NCBI GenBank assembly: GCA_934754355.1
Contig: CAKVID010000002.1
Span: 186,001 to 250,000, forward strand
Length of the DNA stretch: 64,000 nt
Direction: 5' to 3'
Source: an uncultured Clostridia bacterium
GTDB lineage: Bacteria > Bacillota > Clostridia > Christensenellales > UBA1242
This document shows, one piece after another, positions 8,769 to 16,652 of this stretch. The notes beneath the pieces are model-generated. The model was not told the DNA's origin. It did not search any database and saw nothing but the letters and a program-made list of their open reading frames with translations. Each line of letters opens with the position of its first letter. The first letter of the stretch is position 1. Position numbers and translations under genes: made by a program.

Positions 8769-9305
8769 ATGGATTTTGAGCAAGAAAATACTATATCTAA
8801 ATTAAAACTACTATTTGTTCTAGACAAAATGGAAATCCCTTTGACTGAGAATAATATTATAGATATCTGTACTAGCAGTAATAATTGGTTTACATATTTA
8901 GATTTGAAAGAAGCATTGATTGAATTACTTGATGTCAAATTTGTTTGTGAAGAAAATGTTACTGGCGAAGAAGCCAGATATACAATAACTTTCGATGGCA
9001 GAAATTGTCTAAGTCATTTCTATTATAGAATACCTCAAGATATGCGAGAGAAAATAACAACTTATGTGCAAGAAAATAGAATGAATTGGAAAAGAAGCCA
9101 AGAATATGTGTCTGAATACACCAAAAATAGCGATGGAACATACTCTGTACTTCTTAAAATTAAAGAACCAATATTGACTAGGTCTCTGCTAGAAATTAAA
9201 TTGAAAGCACCCACAAGACAATCGGCAGTTGAAGCATCTAAACGCTGGACAGAGAAAGCCCCTGCCATCTACGAAACCATTTATGACAATTTGCTAGATA
9301 ATTGA
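8769..9305 (+). CDS. DUF4364 family winged-helix protein
   Basis: A 178-residue protein of the DUF4364 family found in Clostridia. Its N-terminal half (residues about 8-85: KLKLLFVLDKMEIPLTENNIIDICTS, then ALIELLDVKFV) is predicted to be a winged helix of PadR-like type, followed by a beta-rich half, SVLLKIKEPILTRSLLEIKLKAP, and a terminal helix. The function is not established; DNA binding is an inference from the fold. AGGAGA precedes the start. Its last codons form the first unit of a three-copy 33-bp tandem repeat. Confidence 0.85.
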   Translation: MDFEQENTISKLKLLFVLDKMEIPLTENNIIDICTSSNNWFTYLDLKEALIELLDVKFVCEENVTGEEARYTITFDGRNCLSHFYYRIPQDMREKITTYVQENRMNWKRSQEYVSEYTKNSDGTYSVLLKIKEPILTRSLLEIKLKAPTRQSAVEASKRWTEKAPAIYETIYDNLLDN

Positions 9306-9386
9306 GATTAGATAGCAATCAATTTGCTAGATAATTGAGATTAGATAGCAACTAATTTGCTAGATAATTGAGATTAGATAGCAACG
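9288..9386 (+). repeat. three tandem 33-bp hairpin repeats
   Basis: Units at 9288-9320, 9321-9353 and 9354-9386 are identical except for their last two or three bases (ATC, ACT, ACG). Each is nearly self-complementary: TTGCTA-GA-TAAT-TGAG-ATTA-GA-TAGCAA. The first unit encodes the last DUF4364 codons and its stop. It looks like a recent local duplication of the gene's 3' end. Confidence 0.95.
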
Positions 9387-9449
9387 TATTTAATATAATT
9401 TTGAGATAATTAATTGAAATACTTATTTAGATAATATAGGAGTGAAATA

Positions 9450-9698
9450 ATGTATACATATATCCCTAAGAATGTCTGCTCTAGAAAAATTCAATTTGAA
9501 ATAGAGAACGGCAAAATAACTCATTGTGAATTTGTTGGTGGTTGCACAGGCAATACACAAGGAATATCCAAATTGGTTATTGGCATGACACCTAATGAAG
9601 TAATAGAAAGACTTAGCCACATACAGTGCAGAAATAATACATCTTGCCCCGACCAATTAGCCCAAGCAATGCAAGCATACTTGAATGAAAATAAATAA
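9450..9698 (+). CDS. TSCPD domain protein (TIGR03905 type)
   Basis: An 82-residue cytoplasmic protein made of a single TSCPD domain: YIPKNVCSRKIQFEIENGKI, then FVGGCTGNTQGISKLVIGM and a C-terminal RNNTSCPDQLAQAM, with three conserved cysteines (CS, GGC, SCPD). The domain also occurs at the end of class II ribonucleotide reductases, where the cysteines bind zinc; the role of the free-standing form is unknown. Good ribosome site (AGGAGTG). Followed by its own terminator. Confidence 0.92.
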   Translation: MYTYIPKNVCSRKIQFEIENGKITHCEFVGGCTGNTQGISKLVIGMTPNEVIERLSHIQCRNNTSCPDQLAQAMQAYLNENK

Positions 9699-9705
9699 TG
9701 AATAG

Positions 9706-9747
9706 AAAAGTGCTATTATCTAAATTAATTAGAAAAATAGCACTTTT
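9706..9747 (+). terminator. terminator after TSCPD gene
   Basis: AAAAGTGCTAT (9706-9716) pairs with ATAGCACTTTT (9737-9747), then more T. It sits only eight bases after the stop codon. Confidence 0.85.
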
Positions 9748-9790
9748 TTTAATTTTGCATAGTACTCTTCAAAGTGTACACACACGCAAA

Positions 9791-10222
9791 TTATACTCTA
9801 TTAAATCTGCTAAGGATATTATTTTTGTGGGTTTCAATTTGCGATTGAACATATTTAATAGATTTATTAGTATCCATAAGAGTTCCAAGCGAATCTTTGA
9901 ATTCAATAGAATTCTCAAAATCCTGTACAAAAGCAAAATCTACACAACACTGATGGCAATAATAATTACGCTGACGACTAAGTTTATTAAGCAAGTAATA
10001 TGTATCTCTAGAAAAATATGGAGTACTATCACTATTGTCTAATTCTTCTAGTGCCTTCACTACCTGTCCCAAACCTTTGTACTCACTTCTCACATGCTCA
10101 ATGTTCTTGTAGAAATTGCCCTTAAGCATTCCCGCATATATTAATTTCAAATCATTCTCCATAAATTGATAAAGAATGATTGTCTCTCCCAACAAATATT
10201 TGTATTTATCAAAACTATTCAT
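9791..10222 (-). CDS. small helical protein with HEPN-like RNxxxH motif
   Basis: A 143-residue all-helical protein I do not recognise by name. It contains R85-N86-Y-Y-C-H90 in SRQRNYYCHQC, the R-N-x(3)-H form of the HEPN ribonuclease motif, set at the C-terminal end of a helix after YLLNKLSR. HEPN proteins are often RNA-cutting toxins or abortive-infection effectors, some acting alone. No antitoxin or nucleotidyltransferase partner is adjacent; the ORF stands alone between two terminators. AAGGG precedes the start. The HEPN reading rests on one motif plus helical content, so treat as tentative. Confidence 0.5.
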   Translation of the reverse strand: MNSFDKYKYLLGETIILYQFMENDLKLIYAGMLKGNFYKNIEHVRSEYKGLGQVVKALEELDNSDSTPYFSRDTYYLLNKLSRQRNYYCHQCCVDFAFVQDFENSIEFKDSLGTLMDTNKSIKYVQSQIETHKNNILSRFNRV

Positions 10223-10320
10223 ATTTTGCCCTTTTTCATCTCAAAATTTATTAATATCAATACTCTAATATATTACTATTCAATCATCCTTCTAGTCAAG
10301 AAAAAAGCAAGTTTGCAAAT

Positions 10321-10357
10321 AAAAAAATCTAGGATATATAAACCCTAGATTTTTTTG
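10321..10357. terminator. bidirectional terminator 3' of the lipoprotein gene
   Basis: AAAAAAATCTAGG (10321-10333) pairs with CCTAGATTTTTT (10344-10356). On the minus strand it would end the lipoprotein transcript right after its stop codon at 10360. Confidence 0.85.
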
Positions 10358-10359
10358 TT

Positions 10360-11259
10360 TTAACCTTGTGTAGTGTAACCTGTTTTATCAAATGAAATTG
10401 TTTCGTTTGTGTAATCAAATTCATATGTATCTACTTGATATCCATCAGAATATTCAACTTCACCTAGATTATCTAAATAGCCAAAAGAAATCATTTCAAC
10501 TTTTGTTATCTTATTATCTTTAAAAGATAAGTTTATAAAAGAATATTGTCTGCTATTATTAGTACTAGAACTATTTATTGTATTGCAACGATATGTAACT
10601 GTATCATCGTCTATTACCTTATCAAATTCCATACTTAGACCATTACTAACTCCACTGTCAGTCATGTTAATTATACCATAATAGTTTGAATATACATCAA
10701 TATAATCAGCAAAAAGAGAACCCATATCATTAATTGCTTTTGTATAATCAGTTTCTTCTCTTTCTGTACATGTCTTTGTTGAATTGTTATTATTTGAATA
10801 CTCTTTTACTTTGTATTTAGTTTGAGAATTAACTTCACTTACAACTTCTACTTCATGATAACGCTCGGTTAATTTGTCAGAAGAATATTTCTCATATTGT
10901 TTAATTAAGTTGTTTTGTACATTCCTTTTGTATTCTCTTTGAATAGTTTCATCTAATTTTGTACCAAACATATAGAATTCAGTATTACATGAGTAAGCAA
11001 TATTTTTTACACCCATAGAACTATAAATTCCGTTCAAAAGTAAACCATTAAGTTCATTTTTCACATATTCACTTTTATTACGCAAACTATCTAAATATTC
11101 ATCTCCATTTTGCATAAAATCATTAGTATTAGTGATAGTTCTATCCAAATCTCCTTGCTTAATATCCAAATTTGATGAACAACCTGTAAGCATTGCACTA
11201 CTACCTAGTGCTAGTCCTATTCCCAATCCTGCTAGTAGTCTTTTTGTTTTTTGTCTCAT
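10360..11259 (-). CDS. XRE-controlled lipoprotein of unknown function
   Basis: A 299-residue secreted lipoprotein. The start at 11259 is fixed by GGAGAG eight bases upstream; the longer frame to 11304 has no such site. Signal peptide: MRQKTKRLLAGLGIGLALG, with lipobox LTGC, after which the mature protein begins CSSNLDIKQGDLD. The body is polar, rich in Asn, Ser, Thr and Asp, and alternates helix and beta strands; no known domain is seen. Its promoter is a perfect TTGACA-17-TATAAT with an inverted repeat inside the spacer, so expression should be strong but repressed by the divergent XRE gene. Function unknown. Confidence 0.8.
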   Translation of the reverse strand: MRQKTKRLLAGLGIGLALGSSAMLTGCSSNLDIKQGDLDRTITNTNDFMQNGDEYLDSLRNKSEYVKNELNGLLLNGIYSSMGVKNIAYSCNTEFYMFGTKLDETIQREYKRNVQNNLIKQYEKYSSDKLTERYHEVEVVSEVNSQTKYKVKEYSNNNNSTKTCTEREETDYTKAINDMGSLFADYIDVYSNYYGIINMTDSGVSNGLSMEFDKVIDDDTVTYRCNTINSSSTNNSRQYSFINLSFKDNKITKVEMISFGYLDNLGEVEYSDGYQVDTYEFDYTNETISFDKTGYTTQG

Positions 11260-11298
11260 TTCTTTTCTCTCCTTATGCAATCTTATTGCCGTTACTTT

Positions 11299-11370
11299 GT
11301 ACAAGTTTCTTGTACTTATCTATCTCATTATACAAGTTTCTTGTACAATTGTCAATAATTATAGTATTAT
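11299..11370. promoter_or_regulatory. divergent promoters with twin XRE operators
   Basis: Two copies of a dyad, GTACAAG-TTT-CTTGTAC (11299-11315) and TACAAG-TTT-CTTGTA (11331-11345), have centres 31 bp apart (three helical turns). The minus promoter is TTGACA (11350-11355) and TATAAT (11327-11332), spacing 17; the second dyad fills its spacer and the first lies just past its +1. A plus promoter TTGTAC (11341-11346) with TATTAT (11365-11370) serves the regulator. The layout indicates repression of the lipoprotein and autoregulation. Confidence 0.8.
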
Positions 11371-11398
11371 TGACTGCTGTTTTAGGAGATACTTTAAG

Positions 11399-11605
11399 TT
11401 GGAATTATCTAAAAATATAAAGATATACAGAAAGGCATTGGGGCTTACGCAAGAACAATTGGCAAATAAATTGTATGGGAAAAAGAGTTTGATATCTAAT
11501 TATGAGAATGGTTACTCCACACCAGATATTGAAACTCTTATAAAACTTGCGGATATATTTGAAATTTCTCTTGATGAACTAGTTGGCAGAGATTATCCAA
11601 ATTAA
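11399..11605 (+). CDS. XRE-family repressor, TTG start
   Basis: A 68-residue, single-domain helix-turn-helix protein: LSKNIKIYRKALGLTQEQLA, then KKSLISNYENG with the recognition helix, and PDIETLIKLADIFEISLDEL. The longer frame from 11132 runs through the operators and promoter, so I place the start at TTG 11399, with AGGAG at 11384-11388. It is divergent from the lipoprotein gene; the twin dyads between them are its likely binding sites. Repressor role is inferred from operator position in the lipoprotein promoter. Confidence 0.85.
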   Translation: MELSKNIKIYRKALGLTQEQLANKLYGKKSLISNYENGYSTPDIETLIKLADIFEISLDELVGRDYPN

Positions 11606-11613
11606 ATAAACTA

Positions 11614-11649
11614 AAAAAACTTAGGATTTTTGTATTCCTAAGTTTTTTT
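11614..11649. terminator. terminator between XRE gene and valS
   Basis: AAAAAACTTAGGA (11614 onward) pairs with TCCTAAGTTTTTT (11636-11648). Symmetric A and T flanks let it stop both the XRE transcript and the convergent valS transcript. Confidence 0.88.
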
Positions 11650-11653
11650 TATT

Positions 11654-14233
11654 TTATTTCTCTATATCTGCAAGTAATTCTCTATTTTTAGCCAATTTAA
11701 TTTTCTCTGCTTCTATTAATTTGGCTGGGGCTTTGGCTACAAATCCTTCGTTACTTAGCATTCTTTCGCTTCTTTCTATTTCAGATTTTAGTCTAGAGAT
11801 TTCTTTCTCTATTCTTTCTTTCTCAGCAGAAGCATCAATCATGCTACTAAGCGGAATATTTACTGTAACATCACTAAAAGTAAGTAGTACAGAATTATTG
11901 CTAAATTCACTGCTATCTTCTACAAGTTTGACATTATTTATTGTCGCAAGTTTAGCAATGTATGGCAAGCATTTCTCATACTCTTCTACATTTGATTTTA
12001 GCGTAATTTCTATATCTATTTTCTTATTATCTGGCACCTTCTTCTCAGCACGAGTATTACGGATAACCTTGATTATATTCATAACATTTGTAATTATGGT
12101 GTTATCAAAATCTCCCCAAACTTTTGGCCAATCAGATATCATTATACTTTCATATTTATGAGGCAATTCAAGGTAGATTTTCTCGGTTATAAATGGAATG
12201 AATGGGTGAAGAAGTTTAAGTGTATTTTTTAGAACATACACAAGTGTTGCACAAGTACTCTCTTTATGTTCTGCCATATTACATTTACTAAGTTCAATAT
12301 ACCAATCACAGAATTTTGTCCAGAAGAAATCACTTAAGTCGCTAGCCACAAAGCCTATATCAAATTTGTCAAATTTCTTATCAGCACTAATAATTGTATT
12401 ATTAAGTTCACTAATAATCCATTTGTCTGCATTAGTTAATTCAACATCTTGAATATCTTTGACTTCTACCCCTTCAATCTGCATTAGAACATATTTGGAA
12501 GCATTCCAAATTTTATTTAAGAAATTTCTAGTAAGTTCAACTTTCTTCTCGTTAAATCTACTATCCGATTCAATAGCAACACCATCAAAAAGGCTAAATC
12601 TAAGTGCATCAACGCCATATTTATCAATCATTGCAATTGGGTCTACACCATTGCCAAGAGTTTTGGACATTTTCTTACCATTAGCATCTTTAACAATTCC
12701 ATTGATTACAATATCTTTGAATGGAATTTTGCCAGTATACTCTATGCCTGAGAATATCATTCTAGCAACCCACAAATTAATAATTTCTCTAGCAGTAACC
12801 ATTACATCAGTTGGATAGAAATATTCCAAATCTCTGGTCTTCTCTGGATATCCAAGTGTTGTAATTGGCCATAATGCCGAACTAAACCAAGTATCTAATT
12901 TATCTAGTTCTTGAGTTAAATTGTGGCTATGGCATTTAGGACATTCTGTTGGGTCTTCCATCTCAACAATTATCTCGCCACAATCATTACAAGTAAATAA
13001 TGGAATATCGTGACCAGACCAAATTTGTCTAGAAATACACCAATCTTTGATATTCTTCATAAAGTACAAGTAACTTTTCTTATACTGTTCGTCTTTGAAC
13101 TTAATCTCTCCGCTCTCAACTGCTTCAATTGCTGGTTTGGCCAAATCTGCCATACGAACAAACCATTGAGAAGAAACTAACGGCTCAATTATTGTCTTAC
13201 ATCTCTCACAATGACCAACATTATGTGTATAATCTTCAATTTTAACCAAATTACCAGATTTCTTCAAATCTTCTACAATTTTCTCTCTGGCTTCTTCTCT
13301 ACTAAGACCTTGATACTCGCCTGCCATGTCGTTCATTATTCCATCATCGCCAATGACTTTGATAACTTCTAATTTATGTCTTAGTCCTACTTCAAAGTCA
13401 TTAGGGTCGTGTGCTGGAGTAATCTTAACTACACCCGTTCCGAAGTCTTGTTCTACATAATCATCTGCTACAATTGGAATAATCCTTCCAACTAGAGGCA
13501 AAATAACATTCTTGCCTACCAAAGATTTGTATCTATCATCATTAGGATTAACAGCCACTGCTGTATCACCAAGTATTGTTTCTGGTCTAGTTGTTGCTAC
13601 TTCTATGTAATCGTTAGAATTCTCTATCTGGTATCTAATATGCCATAGGTGAGACTTCTCATCTTTGAATTCTACTTCTGCGTCAGAAATACTACTCTTG
13701 CACTTAGGACACCAATTAACTATTCTTTTTCCCTTGTATATCCAGCCTTTCTTGTACAAATGAACAAATACGCTACGAACAGCATTACACGCACTCTTAT
13801 CCATAGTAAATGTAAGTCTATCCCAATCGCAAGAATAACCCATTCTCTTAAATTGGTCAATTATTGTCCCTTTGTAATTTTTGTACCACTCATTAATTCT
13901 AACTTTGAATTTCTCTCTACCAAGTTCTTCCTTGGTTGTTCCTTCTCTCTCTAGTTCTTTGCATAGCATAAATTCGGTAGCAAGTGCTGCATGGTCTGTT
14001 CCAGGAACCCACAAAGCATTGTAACCTTGCATTCTCTTCCTACGAATAATAATATCTTGGATAGTCTCTTGGAAAGCATGACCCATATGCAATTTACTAG
14101 TAATATTAGGTGGTGGCATAATTATTGTAAAAGGTGTCTTATTTTCATCAACTTTTGCACTAAAATATTTCTTTCCTAGCCATGTATTATATATTTCGCT
14201 TTCAAAGTCGCTAGGATTATATGTTTTCTCCAT
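11654..14233 (-). CDS. valS: valyl-tRNA synthetase
   Basis: Charges tRNA-Val. The 859-residue class I synthetase shows, in order, PPPNITSKLHMGHA with the HIGH-type motif near residue 50, the CP1 editing domain (TTRPETILGDTAVAV), zinc-ribbon cysteine pairs (CPKCKSS, CERCKT, CNDCGE, CPKCHS), the KMSKT form of the KMSKS motif, an anticodon-binding helical domain, and a C-terminal coiled coil (EKERIEKEISRLKSEIERSERML). Length is normal. It is seven bases downstream of a small membrane-protein gene in the same orientation. No T-box leader is visible. Confidence 0.97.
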   Translation of the reverse strand: MEKTYNPSDFESEIYNTWLGKKYFSAKVDENKTPFTIIMPPPNITSKLHMGHAFQETIQDIIIRRKRMQGYNALWVPGTDHAALATEFMLCKELEREGTTKEELGREKFKVRINEWYKNYKGTIIDQFKRMGYSCDWDRLTFTMDKSACNAVRSVFVHLYKKGWIYKGKRIVNWCPKCKSSISDAEVEFKDEKSHLWHIRYQIENSNDYIEVATTRPETILGDTAVAVNPNDDRYKSLVGKNVILPLVGRIIPIVADDYVEQDFGTGVVKITPAHDPNDFEVGLRHKLEVIKVIGDDGIMNDMAGEYQGLSREEAREKIVEDLKKSGNLVKIEDYTHNVGHCERCKTIIEPLVSSQWFVRMADLAKPAIEAVESGEIKFKDEQYKKSYLYFMKNIKDWCISRQIWSGHDIPLFTCNDCGEIIVEMEDPTECPKCHSHNLTQELDKLDTWFSSALWPITTLGYPEKTRDLEYFYPTDVMVTAREIINLWVARMIFSGIEYTGKIPFKDIVINGIVKDANGKKMSKTLGNGVDPIAMIDKYGVDALRFSLFDGVAIESDSRFNEKKVELTRNFLNKIWNASKYVLMQIEGVEVKDIQDVELTNADKWIISELNNTIISADKKFDKFDIGFVASDLSDFFWTKFCDWYIELSKCNMAEHKESTCATLVYVLKNTLKLLHPFIPFITEKIYLELPHKYESIMISDWPKVWGDFDNTIITNVMNIIKVIRNTRAEKKVPDNKKIDIEITLKSNVEEYEKCLPYIAKLATINNVKLVEDSSEFSNNSVLLTFSDVTVNIPLSSMIDASAEKERIEKEISRLKSEIERSERMLSNEGFVAKAPAKLIEAEKIKLAKNRELLADIEK

Positions 14234-14239
14234 TTCTTG

Positions 14240-14494
14240 TTACACTCCTCTAAATACAACGATAAGTACAGATACAAATAAGCAGACAAGTCCAATTGCC
14301 TTGAATGTAATAAGAACACTATCGTTATCACTAATATCGTTAGTCTTCCTAACTACTCTTGCTACTCTTCTGCCAAGCACTGCCAAAGATACTCCAATTA
14401 CAGCAAAGACAAGTGCTACTATTATCGCTGGCATTTGTAGTCTTCTAACAAAATTCTCCCCAAAAGTCTGAAAAACATTTAAAAGTGTATTCAT
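14240..14494 (-). CDS. small two-helix membrane protein
   Basis: An 84-residue protein with two membrane segments: about residues 21-40 (MPAIIVALVFAVIGVSLAVL) and 64-82 (LITFKAIGLVCLFVSVLIVV), joined by a basic loop (RRVARVVRK) and then an acidic stretch. An AGGTGAG site precedes the start. It is the first gene of a pair with valS, whose ribosome site overlaps its end. I do not recognise the family; function unknown. Confidence 0.75.
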   Translation of the reverse strand: MNTLLNVFQTFGENFVRRLQMPAIIVALVFAVIGVSLAVLGRRVARVVRKTNDISDNDSVLITFKAIGLVCLFVSVLIVVFRGV

Positions 14495-14592
14495 AACTCA
14501 CCTCACTTATGAGTTAATTATATCAAAGATAATTAAAAATTACAAGTCTATTTATTTAAAATATATCGTAACCATGCCATTAATTTAGTGAA

Positions 14593-14623
14593 TTGAACAA
14601 AAAAAAGTTAATTTGAATATAAT
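14593..14623 (+). promoter_or_regulatory. promoter for the ABC substrate-binding gene
   Basis: TTGAAC (14593-14598), 19-bp spacer, TATAAT (14618-14623), 31 bases before the start codon. The spacer is slightly long. Confidence 0.5.
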
Positions 14624-14653
14624 TTTTAGTGTATGCAAAAATTGGAGGATTAT

Positions 14654-15640
14654 ATGAAAAAAATTTTTATTGCATTATGTTGTTTGCTTTTTGCAGTTCC
14701 ATTATGTTTTGTGGGCTGTGCCAAAGACAAAAATACAATAAGAGTATGTGAAGTAACTCACAGTATCTTCTATGCTCCTATGTATATTGCCATCAACAAA
14801 GGCTATTTCGATGAATATGATATCAAGATAGAATTAACTAACGGTGGCGGAGCAGATAAATGTATGACTGCCCTAGTTAGCAAATCTGCCGACATCTCCC
14901 TAATGGGACCTGAGGCAACTATTTATGTTGCAAATCAAGGAAAACAAGATATGCCAGTTGTATTTGGACAATTAACCAAGCGTGATGGTTCATTTATTAT
15001 TGGCAGAGAGAATGTTGCAAACTTTAGTTGGGACCAACTAAATAACAAAGAAATCTTAGGCGGTAGAAGAGGTGGAGTACCTGCTATGACACTTGAGTAT
15101 GCTATCAAGAAAAACAATGTTCAGAATTGTACAATCAATTATGATGTCGCTTTTGATAATTTAACAAGTGCATTTATTGGTGGCACTGGCGATTTTGTAA
15201 CTGCATTTGAGCCTACTGCAACTTCTATTGTAGAGAGCGGAAGAGGATATATTTTGGCTAGTGTTGGTGCAGAAACTGGCGAAATCCCTTACACTGCTTT
15301 CACTGCAAATAATAGTTATATCACTGAGAATACAGACAAAATCAAAAATTTCTTAAGAGCAATTATGAAAGGATATAATTATTTAGTAACTGCAAATATT
15401 GATGATGTTGTAGAAGCATTAAAGCCATCTTTTGAGGGCACAAGTGCTGCTTCTATCAAGAATAGCATTCAGAAATATATAAATATTGATGCATGGAATA
15501 GTACACCAGTTATGAGCGAAGTTGCTTATAATAATTTAATTAAGATTATGAAAAATGCTGGCAGTCTAACTACTGATGTAGAATTTAGCAAAGTTGTTAA
15601 TAATTCTTATGCTCTAGCAGTTTTGAATGAAAGTATATAA
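14654..15640 (+). CDS. NitT/TauT-type ABC transporter substrate-binding lipoprotein
   Basis: A 328-residue lipoprotein with signal MKKIFIALCCLLFAVPLCF and lipobox VGCA, followed by an NMT1/SsuA-like periplasmic-binding fold: IRVCEVTHSIFYAPMYIAINKGYFDEYDI, then GPEATIYVANQG and GGRRGGVPAMTLEYA. Relatives bind sulfonates, nitrate, or thiamine precursors; the ligand cannot be read from sequence, and no thiamine riboswitch is visible. Start chosen at 14654 (TTGGAGGAT seven bases upstream). The ATPase and permease follow after an intervening terminator. Confidence 0.9.
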   Translation: MKKIFIALCCLLFAVPLCFVGCAKDKNTIRVCEVTHSIFYAPMYIAINKGYFDEYDIKIELTNGGGADKCMTALVSKSADISLMGPEATIYVANQGKQDMPVVFGQLTKRDGSFIIGRENVANFSWDQLNNKEILGGRRGGVPAMTLEYAIKKNNVQNCTINYDVAFDNLTSAFIGGTGDFVTAFEPTATSIVESGRGYILASVGAETGEIPYTAFTANNSYITENTDKIKNFLRAIMKGYNYLVTANIDDVVEALKPSFEGTSAASIKNSIQKYINIDAWNSTPVMSEVAYNNLIKIMKNAGSLTTDVEFSKVVNNSYALAVLNESI

Positions 15641-15775
15641 TGCTTAAATTTATTCTTTAGATATAATAAATTTTATCTTATGTTTTTGTAAAATTAATCA
15701 AGATAGGATAGTTAATATAATTTAGAATAATTATCAGCATAATAGGATAATTGTTAGTATAAATAAACACAATAT

Positions 15776-15812
15776 AAACTCCTCAAAAAGTATAATTTTT
15801 TGGGGAGTTTTT
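15776..15812 (+). terminator. terminator between binding-protein gene and ATPase gene
   Basis: AAACTCC with inner AAAAA (15776-15789) pairs with TTTTT and GGAGTTT (to 15810), then T. It would separate or attenuate binding-protein and transporter transcripts. The 135 bases before it (15641-15775) hold only AT-rich sequence with short imperfect repeats (ATAGGATA). Confidence 0.75.
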
Positions 15813-15905
15813 ACAAAGTAGCACAAAAATTATATACATTCAATATAATGAAATAGGTAGTAAAATTATTACTACCAACAAGCATTTTATATTAGGAGAG
15901 TTAAG

Positions 15906-16652
15906 ATGCAAATTCTAAATCTGGATAATGTTTGTCTAACATACTTTAGCAATAACGGAGAAACAGAAGCATTAAAAGACTTAACCTTTGGTGTTGAAGC
16001 GGGAGATTTTGTTTCTATTGTTGGCCCTAGTGGTTGTGGCAAAACAACTATCTTATCTCTTATTAGCGGTTTACTTAAGACAACCAAAGGCAAGATAACA
16101 ATTAATTCCAATGAAAATACTTCTCAATTTGTGGGATATATGTTCCAGAAAGACAATCTCTTTGAATGGAGAACTATTCTTGAAAATGTTTATCTTGGGC
16201 TTGAATTGCAGAATAGAAAGACAAAAGAAAATATTGAATATGTAAATACACTTCTAAAAAAGTATAATCTTTGGGAATTTAGAAATAAATATCCAAAGCA
16301 ATTATCTGGAGGAATGAGACAAAGAGTAGCGTTAATTAGAACTCTTGCACTCAAACCTCAAATTTTATTATTAGATGAAGCATTTAGTGCGCTTGATTAT
16401 CAGACTAGACTAAATGTTTGTGATGATGTTTATAATATTATCAAAGAAGAGAAAGTAACAGCAATACTTGTAACACATGACATAAGTGAAGCCATTTCTC
16501 TTAGCGATAAAATTGTAATACTCACCAAAAGACCCGCAACTGTCAAAAAAGAAATTTATTTGAATTTACAAAATTTAGGAACTCCCCTAATTAGACGAGA
16601 AAGCAAAGAAGCAAAAGAATATTTTGATGAAATCTGGAAAGAACTACAATGA
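15906..16652 (+). CDS. NitT/TauT-type ABC transporter ATP-binding protein
   Basis: A 248-residue ABC ATPase with the complete set: Walker A GPSGCGKTT near residue 40, Q-loop YMFQKDNLFEWRTI, signature LSGGMRQR, Walker B ILLLDEAFSALD and the H-loop THD. It resembles SsuB/TauB/ThiZ. It energises uptake of the ligand bound by the lipoprotein upstream. Good ribosome site AGGAGAG. The permease gene overlaps its end by four bases (ATGA), indicating translational coupling. Confidence 0.95.
   Translation: MQILNLDNVCLTYFSNNGETEALKDLTFGVEAGDFVSIVGPSGCGKTTILSLISGLLKTTKGKITINSNENTSQFVGYMFQKDNLFEWRTILENVYLGLELQNRKTKENIEYVNTLLKKYNLWEFRNKYPKQLSGGMRQRVALIRTLALKPQILLLDEAFSALDYQTRLNVCDDVYNIIKEEKVTAILVTHDISEAISLSDKIVILTKRPATVKKEIYLNLQNLGTPLIRRESKEAKEYFDEIWKELQ

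Noticed and set aside
9288..9386. CRISPR array
   Set aside because: Units are contiguous with no spacers and are part of a gene's 3' end. No other CRISPR-like spacing was found in the window.
11132..11398. N-terminal extension of the XRE protein
   Set aside because: This part of the frame crosses the lipoprotein start, both operators and the promoters; a ribosome site fixes the start at 11399.
14495..14632. T-box leader for valS, and likewise for cysS and metG
   Set aside because: I looked for the AGGGTGGNACCGCG motif with a terminator before all three synthetase genes (also 45896-46076 and 62326-62481) and saw none.
14495..14653. Thiamine riboswitch before the ABC binding-protein gene
   Set aside because: The leader has no CTGAGA/ACCTGA-type elements; ligand therefore left open.
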